DNA of 5,151 nucleotides from the NCBI GenBank assembly GCA_020848315.1, contig JADLAH010000164.1:1-5151 (forward strand), in the 5' to 3' direction. The stretch is from Chitinophagales bacterium (GTDB taxonomy: Bacteria; Bacteroidota; Bacteroidia; Chitinophagales; JADIYW01). Positions within the stretch are counted from its first letter, which is position 1; each line of letters begins with the position of its first letter. Position numbers and translations under genes: made by a program. This document shows positions 1 through 5,151 of this stretch, piece by piece. The notes beneath the pieces are model-generated. The model worked only from the letters and a program-made list of their open reading frames with translations. It did no database searches and was not told the origin of the DNA.

Positions 1-363
1 CATATCATCAACGTGGCATCGCTCGCAGGCTGGGAAGCTTATGGCGGCGGCAATGTGTATTGCGGCACCAAGCATGCGGTGCGTGCCATTACGCGCAGTG
101 CCCGTATCGATCTGTTGCCTTATAACATCAAAGTATCTGTCATCAGTCCGGGCGCGGCGGAAACGGAATTTTCCCTCGTGCGTTTCAAAGGCGATGAGCA
201 AAAAGCCAGTGCCGTGTATGAAGGCTATCAGCCGCTGAAAGCGGAAGATGTCGCTGAAAGCATTTATTTCATGGCGACGCAGCCCGCGCATGTCAACATC
301 GAAGAGATTTTTATTTTGCCCGCGGCGCAGGCTACGGCCAATATTTTTAACAAAGAACAATAA
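1..363 (+). CDS. Short-chain dehydrogenase/reductase, YdfG-like NADP-dependent 3-hydroxy acid dehydrogenase (5'-truncated by window edge)
   Basis: The reading frame is open from base 1 and ends at TAA 361-363, leaving 120 residues of a family of about 250; the N-terminal cofactor-binding half lies outside the window. The visible part begins HIINVASLAG, the SDR strand carrying the catalytic Ser (residue 7 of the fragment). It continues with the YxxxK motif (Tyr20, Lys24, in VYCGTKHAV) and the SPG turn (residues 45-47) that closes over the cofactor. The segments ETEFSLVRFKGD and QPAHVNIEEIFILPAAQ closely match my recollection of the C-terminal half of E. coli YdfG, a cytosolic NADP-dependent enzyme that oxidises L-serine, L-allo-threonine and related 3-hydroxy acids and also acts on 3-hydroxypropionate/malonic semialdehyde. 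SDR membership is certain; substrate is inferred by resemblance. A GTG at 13 lies inside the conserved strand and is not the true start. No terminator is seen before the next gene 69 bp away. Confidence 0.9.
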   Translation, partial: HIINVASLAGWEAYGGGNVYCGTKHAVRAITRSARIDLLPYNIKVSVISPGAAETEFSLVRFKGDEQKASAVYEGYQPLKAEDVAESIYFMATQPAHVNIEEIFILPAAQATANIFNKEQ

Positions 364-411
364 ATATTTCCGGCGCAGGAACAAGTTCTGCATCGGAATC
401 GTTATATATAG

Positions 412-421
412 TACATCTTTA
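412..421 (+). promoter_or_regulatory. Possible -7-like promoter element ahead of the nfu-type gene
   Basis: An A/T-rich stretch (402-424) contains CATCTTTA at 414-421, one base different from the TATCTTTA octamer found twice in the fadH/hydrolase divergent region. It partly matches the Bacteroidota -7 consensus TAnnTTTG. No convincing -33 TTG is seen at the expected distance. If it is functional, the transcript leader would be only a few bases long before the ATG at 433. The gene could also be read through from the upstream dehydrogenase, since no terminator separates them. Confidence 0.25.
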
Positions 422-432
422 AAATCCGAACA

Positions 433-1026
433 ATGGAACCAGCAGTAAAAGTACCGGTGATGATTTATACGGAATCTACACCGAACCCCAATACCCTGAA
501 GTTTGTGGTCAACCGTCATTTGTTACCCAACAACTCCGTAGAATTTTTGTCGGTGGAAGAAACGGCGGAAGCGCCGTTGGCCAAAGCCTTATTTGATTTG
601 GGCTATGTCACCAATGTGTTCATCAGCAATAATTTTGTGACCATCAGCAAGTCGGATGCCAGCATCTGGCCGGAAATCATGATAGAGATCAAAGAGTTTC
701 TGAAGGCTTATTTTACAGAAGAAAAGCCCATTCTGACGGAAAATTTTGTGAAAGCCGAAAAACAGGCGACGAATGAAATAAAAGAAGGCGACTCAGATGT
801 GGAAATCCGCATCAAGGCGGCCCTCGACAAATATGTGAAGCCGGCCGTGGAAATGGATGGCGGCAATATTTCTTTTGTGAAATTTGAAGAAGGCAGACTG
901 GTCTTGCAGTTGCAGGGTTCCTGCAGCGGCTGTCCGTCTTCCACCGTTACATTGAAACAAGGCATTGAAAATCTGCTCAAGCGCTTTGTACCGGAAGTGC
1001 AGGAAGTGGTGGCGGAGAACGCGTAA
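433..1026 (+). CDS. Nfu-type iron-sulfur cluster scaffold/carrier protein (Nfu N-terminal domain plus NifU-like C-terminal domain)
   Basis: The 197-residue protein has two recognisable parts. Residues about 11-96 form an Nfu N-terminal domain (starts IYTESTPNPNTLKF, ends around VTNVFISNNFVTISK followed by an acidic helix). Residues about 122-195 form the NifU C-terminal domain, with MDGGNISF (141-148) and the cluster-binding CxxC (Cys164 and Cys167, in GSCSGCPSS). A charged linker joins them. Proteins of this family bind a [4Fe-4S] cluster across a dimer through the CxxC cysteines and pass it to client enzymes in the cytosol. The first ATG is used; Met10 (base 460) is an alternative, because many relatives begin just before the IYTE segment. 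Neither start has a clear Shine-Dalgarno sequence. The gene converges on fadH, whose product carries a [4Fe-4S] cluster, and ends 13 bases before a strong terminator. Family assignment is firm; specific clients are unknown. Confidence 0.95.
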   Translation: MEPAVKVPVMIYTESTPNPNTLKFVVNRHLLPNNSVEFLSVEETAEAPLAKALFDLGYVTNVFISNNFVTISKSDASIWPEIMIEIKEFLKAYFTEEKPILTENFVKAEKQATNEIKEGDSDVEIRIKAALDKYVKPAVEMDGGNISFVKFEEGRLVLQLQGSCSGCPSSTVTLKQGIENLLKRFVPEVQEVVAENA

Positions 1027-1039
1027 TACAAAATAAGAT

Positions 1040-1081
1040 AAAAGCGACGCGGCTGAGTTTTACTCAGCCGCGTCGCTTTTT
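1040..1081. terminator. Bidirectional intrinsic terminator between convergent nfu-type gene and fadH
   Basis: An 18-bp perfect inverted repeat (1040-1057 pairing with 1063-1080) encloses a 5-base loop, TTTTA. The GC-rich core is flanked by AAAA on the left and TTTTT on the right, so both strands present a stem followed by a U-tract. It lies 13 bases after the nfu stop and 45 bases beyond the fadH stop, which suits termination of both convergent transcripts. Confidence 0.93.
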
Positions 1082-1125
1082 AAATCTGAAGATATAAGAA
1101 AAGATGCTGCTCGAAGAGAGAATTG

Positions 1126-3156
1126 TTACACGACTGCTGCCAGTCTGGCTGCCTGGTTGATAGCGCGTTTCGCATCCAATTCTCCGGCTTCAAATGCGCC
1201 GCCAATCACATGTACGGTTTTGCCCATATCTTTCAGCGGCTGCTCCAGTTCCCGCAGCGACAGCTGTCCGGCGCAAATCACCACGTTATCGCACGGCAAC
1301 ACCTGCGGTTGTTTGTTTTTGTCGATGTAATGCAATCCCGTATCGTCGATTTTGGTGTATTCCACACCGGCCACCATTTTCACTTTTTTCATTTTTAATG
1401 TGGTGCGGTGAATCCATCCGGTTGTCTTGCCGAGTTTTGCGCCCACTTTGCCGTCTGTTCGCTGGAACATGGTCACCTCGCGCGCCGGTGGCGTGATGTG
1501 CGGTTGAATACCGGCAATACCGCCGCGCACCGTGTTGCTGCGGTCGATGCCCCATTCTTTAATCCATTCTTCCTTGTTCAGCGTGGTGCTTTCCCCGTCG
1601 TGAACCAGAAATTCACTCACGTCAAATCCGATACCGCCCGCACCAATGACTGCCACTTTCTTGCCTACAGCCGCACCGTTTTTCAGTACGTCGATATAGG
1701 ATAATACCTTCGGATGGTCGATGCCTTCCAGTTTCAGTTCGCGCGGACTGATGCCCGTGGCTACGACCACTTCGTCAAAATCTTTCAGATCTTCCGCCGT
1801 TACTCTTTTATTCAGTTGCACATTGACATGATGCAATTCCAGTTGTGTTTTGAAATAGCGCAGCGTTTCATAAAATTCCTCTTTGCCCGGAATTTTTTTC
1901 GCCATATTGAACTGTCCGCCTATTTCTTTATCTGCATCAAATAGGGTGACGCTGTGGCCGCGTTCCGCTGCGATACCGGAAAATGCCAGACCTGCAGGGC
2001 CGGCCCCTACTACCGCGATTTTTTTCTTGTTGCTCGCCGGCAGATATTTCAATTCCGTTTCGTGGCAGGCCCGCGGATTCACCAGGCAGCTCGATACTTT
2101 ATTGGAGAAGGTATGGTCCAGACAAGCCTGATTGCAGGCAATGCAGGTATTGATCTCTGCTGTGCGGCCTTCTTTTGCTTTTTTCACCCACTGTTCGTCG
2201 GCGAGGAAAGGACGTGCCATACTCACCATATCGGCGCAGCCGTCCGCGAGCACCTGCTCCGCGACGTCCGGCATATTGATGCGATTGGAAGTACACAGCG
2301 GAATGGAAATTTCCGATTTCAGCTTCTGTGTTACCCACGAAAATCCGGCACGCGGAACGGAAGTGGCGATGGTCGGGATGCGCGCTTCGTGCCAGCCGAT
2401 ACCTGTGTTGATGATGGTCGCGCCGGCCTTTTCAATTTCTTTCGCCAGGTGTACCACCTCTTCCCAGTTGCTGCCATCTTCAATCAGGTCGAGCATGGAA
2501 AGGCGATAGATAATGATGAAATCTTTGCCGACTTTTTCGCGGGCTTTGCGCACGATTTCTATCGGAAATTTAATTCTGTTTTCGTAGCTGCCACCATATT
2601 CGTCGGTGCGTTTGTTGGTATGCTGCACGATGAACTGATTGATCATATAGCCTTCGCTGCCCATGATTTCCACACCATCGTAGCCCGCTTCGCGGGCCAG
2701 TGCCGCGCAATCGGCGAAGTCGTTGATGGTTCTTTTCACGCCCCAGGTCGTCAGTGCCCGTGGTTTAAACGGTGTTATCGGCGACTGGATGCGCGATGGC
2801 GCCACATTCAGCGGGTGGTATCCGTAGCGGCCGGCATGCAGAATCTGCATTGCGATTTTTCCGCCGTTCTGATGCACCGCATCCGTTACAATTTTATGTT
2901 TTTTCACGTGTCCGCGATTCGTCATGCGTTCCGCAAATGGTTTCAGCCAGCCTTCCCAGTTCGGCGCGATGCCACCGGTGACAATCAGACCGACATCGCC
3001 TTTGGCGCGTTCGGCATAAAATGCCGCCAGTTTCTCAAAACCATTTTTCTCTTCTTCCAGATTGGTGTGCATGGAACCCATCAACACGCGGTTTTTCAGT
3101 TTCGTAAAACCCAAATCGAGTTCTGATAGTAAATGCGGATACTTGTTTGTTGACAT
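1126..3156 (-). CDS. fadH: NADPH-dependent 2,4-dienoyl-CoA reductase (FadH type)
   Basis: This 676-residue protein is close to the 672 residues of E. coli FadH. The family reduces the 2,4-dienoyl-CoA intermediates that arise in beta-oxidation of unsaturated fatty acids, passing electrons from NADPH through FAD and a [4Fe-4S] cluster to FMN. The N-terminal TIM barrel (about 1-335) belongs to the Old Yellow Enzyme-like group. Tyr170 in GSEGYMINQF and His256 in GIGWHEARIPTIAT correspond to the proposed proton donors Tyr166 and His252 of E. coli FadH. The cluster ligands are Cys338, Cys341, Cys345 and Cys357 (CxxCxxxC then C eleven residues on). Then come an FAD Rossmann motif GAGPAGL (384-390) and an NADPH motif GAGGIG (505-510). 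All key residues are intact. The ATG at 3156 gives the expected short N-terminus; no Shine-Dalgarno is evident. The gene is divergent from the hydrolase at 3246 and probably monocistronic. Confidence 0.95.
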   Translation of the reverse strand: MSTNKYPHLLSELDLGFTKLKNRVLMGSMHTNLEEEKNGFEKLAAFYAERAKGDVGLIVTGGIAPNWEGWLKPFAERMTNRGHVKKHKIVTDAVHQNGGKIAMQILHAGRYGYHPLNVAPSRIQSPITPFKPRALTTWGVKRTINDFADCAALAREAGYDGVEIMGSEGYMINQFIVQHTNKRTDEYGGSYENRIKFPIEIVRKAREKVGKDFIIIYRLSMLDLIEDGSNWEEVVHLAKEIEKAGATIINTGIGWHEARIPTIATSVPRAGFSWVTQKLKSEISIPLCTSNRINMPDVAEQVLADGCADMVSMARPFLADEQWVKKAKEGRTAEINTCIACNQACLDHTFSNKVSSCLVNPRACHETELKYLPASNKKKIAVVGAGPAGLAFSGIAAERGHSVTLFDADKEIGGQFNMAKKIPGKEEFYETLRYFKTQLELHHVNVQLNKRVTAEDLKDFDEVVVATGISPRELKLEGIDHPKVLSYIDVLKNGAAVGKKVAVIGAGGIGFDVSEFLVHDGESTTLNKEEWIKEWGIDRSNTVRGGIAGIQPHITPPAREVTMFQRTDGKVGAKLGKTTGWIHRTTLKMKKVKMVAGVEYTKIDDTGLHYIDKNKQPQVLPCDNVVICAGQLSLRELEQPLKDMGKTVHVIGGAFEAGELDAKRAINQAARLAAVV

Positions 3157-3171
3157 ACCGGTTATTTTAAT

Positions 3172-3179
3172 TAAAGATA
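3172..3179 (-). promoter_or_regulatory. Candidate -7 promoter element for fadH
   Basis: Read on the minus strand this is TATCTTTA, matching seven of eight positions of the Bacteroidota -7 consensus TAnnTTTG. It lies 15 bases upstream of the fadH ATG, predicting a leader of about ten bases. A -33 TTG at the usual 19-21 base spacing is not clear. The palindrome at 3190-3207 occupies the space between the -7 box and the expected -33 region, so a protein bound there would compete with RNA polymerase. Confidence 0.4.
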
Positions 3180-3189
3180 GAAAAAAAAC

Positions 3190-3207
3190 TTCAATGCATG
3201 CATTGAA
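3190..3207. promoter_or_regulatory. 18-bp perfect palindrome, candidate operator between fadH and the omega-amidase-like gene
   Basis: TTCAATGCATGCATTGAA reads identically on both strands over all 18 bases, with no central spacer and no U-tract, so it resembles a dimeric-repressor site more than a terminator. It begins 33 bases upstream of the fadH start and ends 38 bases upstream of the hydrolase start. It overlaps the core promoter space of fadH and the likely -33 area of the hydrolase promoter. Fatty-acid degradation genes are often controlled by TetR- or GntR-family repressors that bind palindromes and respond to acyl-CoAs. That such a protein acts here is inference; no regulator gene is in the window. 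Confidence 0.5.
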
Positions 3208-3230
3208 AACAGAAATAAGCTTTTTCTCCG

Positions 3231-3238
3231 TATCTTTA
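3231..3238 (+). promoter_or_regulatory. Candidate -7 promoter element for the omega-amidase-like hydrolase
   Basis: TATCTTTA is the same octamer found facing the other way for fadH and matches seven of eight positions of TAnnTTTG. It ends 7 bases before the ATG at 3246, so transcription starting the usual few bases downstream would yield an almost leaderless mRNA. A TTG at 3203-3205 inside the palindrome could serve as -33, but the 25-base spacing is longer than usual. Confidence 0.4.
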
Positions 3239-3245
3239 AATGTAG

Positions 3246-4004
3246 ATGCAACAGGAACTGACCATAGCGCTTGTACAAACCGATTTAATCTGGAAGGATA
3301 AGTCCGCCAATCTTGCCGTCATCCGGCAGTTCGTGCTGAATGAACAGGAATCGGTCGATATTTTCGTGCTGCCGGAAATGTTCAGCACCGCCTTTTGTGT
3401 GGATGATATGTCGCTGGCAGAAGACATCAACGGACCTACCTTACAGTGGATGCAGCAGCTGGCTGCGGAAAAAAACGCGGCTGTTTGCGGCAGTATACTT
3501 TTTATGGAAAACGAGCATTATTTCAATCGCTTTTTATGGATGGAACCGGATGGTCGACGCCACACCTACGATAAACGGCATTTATTCAGTCTTGTGGGAG
3601 AAGAAAAGCAGCTCACCAAAGGAACCACAAAATTATTGATTCACTATAAAGGCTGGAACCTGCAGCCATTTATCTGTTATGATCTGCGGTTTCCGGCCTG
3701 GTGCCAGAATGACGATAATGCGGATGTACAGCTATACGTCGCCAACTGGCCTAAAAAGCGCATTCACCACTGGAAGGCATTGCTGCAGGCGCGCGCCACG
3801 GAAAATCAGTGTTATGTAGTGGCGGTCAACCGCACAGGTCTTGATTTTTCGGGCAATGAACACAATGGCTGTTCGGCTGTTTTTGATTTTGCCGGTCAGC
3901 CACTTTGTATGGTGGAGGATAAAAATGGCATAACAATTGTTAAACTGAGTAAAGAATCGAGAAATCAGCACTTGCTGCGCTATCCTTTTTGGAAAGATCG
4001 CTAA
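3246..4004 (+). CDS. Carbon-nitrogen hydrolase of the nitrilase superfamily, omega-amidase-like (YafV/Nit2 type)
   Basis: The 252-residue protein shows the complete Glu-Lys-Cys triad of the nitrilase superfamily: Glu44 in LPEMF, Lys110 in YDKRHLF and the nucleophile Cys144 in ICYDLRFP. A further acidic pair precedes EKQLTKG (Glu119-Glu120). LYVANWPKKRIHHWKALLQA and ATENQCYVVAVNRTG resemble E. coli YafV (256 residues) and eukaryotic Nit2. Those omega-amidases hydrolyse the terminal amide of 2-oxoglutaramate and 2-oxosuccinamate to the 2-oxo acid and ammonia. They are thought to repair the by-product of glutamine transamination, including in methionine salvage. The enzyme should be cytosolic; no signal peptide is present. 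The start at 3246 puts the first beta strand (ELTIALVQTDLIW) at the usual distance from the N-terminus. Family is certain, substrate is inferred. It is divergent from fadH, with 32 bp before the next gene. Confidence 0.9.
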   Translation: MQQELTIALVQTDLIWKDKSANLAVIRQFVLNEQESVDIFVLPEMFSTAFCVDDMSLAEDINGPTLQWMQQLAAEKNAAVCGSILFMENEHYFNRFLWMEPDGRRHTYDKRHLFSLVGEEKQLTKGTTKLLIHYKGWNLQPFICYDLRFPAWCQNDDNADVQLYVANWPKKRIHHWKALLQARATENQCYVVAVNRTGLDFSGNEHNGCSAVFDFAGQPLCMVEDKNGITIVKLSKESRNQHLLRYPFWKDR

Positions 4005-4024
4005 CAGGCTGTATCGGGATTTGA

Positions 4025-4032
4025 TATATTTG
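4025..4032 (+). promoter_or_regulatory. Candidate -7 promoter element for the small conserved gene and cyclophilin pair
   Basis: TATATTTG is a full match to the Bacteroidota -7 consensus TAnnTTTG. It lies in the 32-bp gap after the hydrolase stop and ends 4 bases before the ATG at 4037, which would give a leaderless transcript. No TTG is seen at the standard -33 distance (the nearest, 3989-3991, is too far), so it may be a chance match in a gene that is read through from upstream. Confidence 0.35.
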
Positions 4033-4036
4033 CGTC

Positions 4037-4387
4037 ATGGAAAAAGAAGCAGGCACTACGGAACAAGATGAGGCAGCATGGAAAGAGGTGATGGCCTTTT
4101 TTGAAAAAAGATTCGGCAAAAAGCCCGACTTGCAGTCGATTATTTTTCTGGTCGGACACCGCGAGCTGGGACGCCATCAGGTGAAGTTCAGCAAGGAACA
4201 GAAGCAGGATCTGATGCACGTGGGGGTTTGCACGCTGCTCAGTAAAGCCGGATATTATGCCTATACCGGACATGATGAAGAAGGCTGGCCGCATTTTGAA
4301 TACAACCGGGAAATGCCCAAGCTAAGTGCCACCGAACAGGAATTATTGCTTAAAAAAATGATCATTCAATACATTCAGTCACTTTAA
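4037..4387 (+). CDS. Conserved hypothetical protein, small cytosolic, function unknown
   Basis: This 116-residue protein has no signal peptide or membrane segment. It resembles an uncharacterised small protein I associate with Bacteroidota genomes, but I cannot name a characterised family. Visible features are: an acidic N-terminus; FFEKRFGKKPDLQSIIFLVG (21-40), a likely helix then strand; HRELGR (41-46); a block KQDLMHVGVCTLLSKAGYY (56-74) with His61 and Cys65, probably helical; then GHDEEGWPHFEYN (78-90); and a C-terminal amphipathic helix (about 97-115) rich in Leu, Ile and Lys. Cys65, His61 and His86 could in principle form a site, but nothing shows this. Codon use and composition match the neighbours, supporting a real gene. 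It is followed by the cyclophilin gene after 15 bp, so the two are probably co-transcribed. No function is proposed. Confidence 0.85.
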   Translation: MEKEAGTTEQDEAAWKEVMAFFEKRFGKKPDLQSIIFLVGHRELGRHQVKFSKEQKQDLMHVGVCTLLSKAGYYAYTGHDEEGWPHFEYNREMPKLSATEQELLLKKMIIQYIQSL

Positions 4388-4402
4388 AACAAGCAGAAAC
4401 GC

Positions 4403-5089
4403 ATGAAGAAGATTTTTTTTAGTTTATGGATGGCCTACGCGGCAGTGAGCGCTTTGGCCGCGTCTCCGCAGAAAGACAGCACCGGCAACAATAGCACGAA
4501 TATGGATACTTCAAAACACGTAATTATTTCGACACCTTACGGTGACATCGACATTCGCCTGTATGACGAAACCCCTTTGCACAGAGACAATTTTATCAAA
4601 CTGGCCAAAGAAGGTTTGTTTGATTCCACCTTGTTTCACCGCATTATTCCGGAATTTATGATTCAGGGCGGCGATCCGCAATCTAAAACCGCACAGCCCG
4701 GACAAGCTTTGGGCATGGGCGATGTGGGCTACCGAATTCCGGCAGAATTCAACAAAAACCTGATACACAAACGCGGTGTGCTGGCAGCAGCCCGCGACGG
4801 AAATCCGGCAAAAGCCTCTTCCGGTTGTCAGTTTTATATCACACAGGGAAAAAAATACACCCGTGCGGAACTGCAGATTCTGGCACAACGTACCGGCAAC
4901 AACTGGACAGAAGAGCAACTCAAAATTTATGAGGAAGTGGGTGGCACGCCGATGCTGGACATGAACTATACCGTTTTTGGCGAAGTGGTGTCCGGTATGG
5001 ATGTGGTAGACAAAATCATTGTGCAGCCGCGTGATGGCAGAGACCGCCCGAACAACGATATTAAAATGACCGTGAAAGTGGTGGAATAA
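4403..5089 (+). CDS. Secreted cyclophilin-type peptidyl-prolyl cis-trans isomerase
   Basis: The 228-residue protein starts with a Sec signal peptide: MKK, a hydrophobic core, then ALA-A with cleavage likely after residue 19 or 20. A Ser/Asn/Asp-rich linker runs to about residue 37. There is no lipobox cysteine, so it should be soluble in the periplasm. The cyclophilin domain runs from about 38 to 228. FHRIIPEFMIQGGDP (78-92) supplies Arg80, Phe85, Met86 and Gln88, equivalent to Arg55, Phe60, Met61 and Gln63 of human CypA. SSGCQFYIT (139-147) supplies the substrate-binding Gln143. The CypA Trp121 and His126 positions appear to be Met184 and Tyr189. An insertion of about 30 residues (150-180) separates QFYIT from the final LD-VFGEV segment; I recall similar insertions in other Bacteroidota cyclophilins. 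The family catalyses proline isomerisation during folding of exported proteins. The first ATG is chosen because it gives the signal peptide. Confidence 0.94.
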   Translation: MKKIFFSLWMAYAAVSALAASPQKDSTGNNSTNMDTSKHVIISTPYGDIDIRLYDETPLHRDNFIKLAKEGLFDSTLFHRIIPEFMIQGGDPQSKTAQPGQALGMGDVGYRIPAEFNKNLIHKRGVLAAARDGNPAKASSGCQFYITQGKKYTRAELQILAQRTGNNWTEEQLKIYEEVGGTPMLDMNYTVFGEVVSGMDVVDKIIVQPRDGRDRPNNDIKMTVKVVE

Positions 5090-5111
5090 ACTGCTTTTAT
5101 AGCAAAACAGG

Positions 5112-5144
5112 AAAGTTCCGGCGCTTATGTTCCGGAACTTTTTT
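5112..5144 (+). terminator. Intrinsic terminator after the cyclophilin gene
   Basis: AAAGTTCCGG (5112-5121) pairs perfectly with CCGGAACTTT (5132-5141) around a 10-base loop and runs directly into a six-T tract (5139-5144). It lies 22 bases after the stop codon at 5089 and closes the rightward transcription unit. Confidence 0.88.
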
Positions 5145-5151
5145 AATTTTA

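Noticed and set aside
13..15. GTG at 13 as a start codon for the first gene
   Set aside because: The frame is open to base 1 and the residues before it (HIIN) belong to the conserved SDR strand leading to the catalytic serine, so the gene begins outside the window.
375..391. Small imperfect inverted repeat (GCAGGAAC / GTTCTGC) between the dehydrogenase and nfu-type genes
   Set aside because: The stem has a bulge and only a two-base loop, with no T-tract, so it is not a convincing terminator and is too imperfect to call an operator.
708..1031. A 107-codon minus-strand open frame across the nfu-type gene
   Set aside because: It overlaps the conserved NifU C-terminal domain and yields a Ser/Thr/Phe-rich product with no recognisable motif.
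1954..3126. A 390-codon open frame on the plus strand, antisense to fadH
   Set aside because: It runs in exact codon register with fadH, so each of its codons is the reverse complement of a fadH codon. It stays open merely because fadH avoids TTA, CTA and TCA there, which is codon bias. Its product has no recognisable domain, while fadH matches its family over its whole length.
4511..4918. A 135-codon minus-strand open frame inside the cyclophilin gene
   Set aside because: It is antisense to the conserved cyclophilin core and has no family resemblance or start context of its own.
1..5151. A novel multi-gene defence, mobile or biosynthetic system
   Set aside because: All but one gene belong to well-known metabolic or folding families with intact residues. 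No transposase, integrase, nuclease, toxin-like pair, direct repeats or composition shift is visible.

Overview
The window looks like ordinary chromosomal DNA from a member of the Bacteroidota, perhaps a Chitinophaga- or Sphingobacterium-like lineage (inferred from protein character; no search was run). Three things support this. The proteins resemble Bacteroidota versions: an Nfu with an added N-terminal domain, a secreted cyclophilin with an internal insertion, and a small uncharacterised protein of a type I associate with this phylum. Start codons lack clear Shine-Dalgarno sequences and have A/T-rich upstream regions. Octamers close to the Bacteroidota -7 promoter element (TAnnTTTG) sit just upstream of several starts. 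Base composition is mid-range and even across the genes, with no sign of a recently acquired island.

Layout from left to right: (1) the C-terminal half of a YdfG-type short-chain dehydrogenase, cut by the window edge (+); (2) an Nfu-type iron-sulfur cluster carrier (+); (3) a strong 18-bp-stem hairpin terminator shared by the converging nfu and fadH genes; (4) a full-length FadH-type 2,4-dienoyl-CoA reductase (-); (5) an 89-bp divergent intergenic region with an 18-bp perfect palindrome and facing -7-like boxes; (6) a nitrilase-superfamily omega-amidase-like hydrolase (+); (7) a conserved 116-residue protein of unknown function (+); (8) a secreted cyclophilin-type peptidyl-prolyl isomerase (+), 15 bp after it; (9) a terminal hairpin terminator.

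Functionally this is mostly housekeeping metabolism: oxidoreduction of hydroxy acids, Fe-S cluster delivery, beta-oxidation of unsaturated fatty acids, 2-oxo-acid amide hydrolysis and periplasmic protein folding. FadH needs a [4Fe-4S] cluster and Nfu proteins deliver such clusters, so their adjacency is suggestive, but they are convergent and not an operon. Genes (7) and (8) are likely co-transcribed. No RNA gene, mobile element, CRISPR array or long repeat is visible, and no gene-free stretch exceeds 100 bp. I found no evidence of a new multi-gene system. The most interesting items are the palindrome between fadH and the hydrolase, the -7 boxes placed almost on the start codons, and the uncharacterised small protein.
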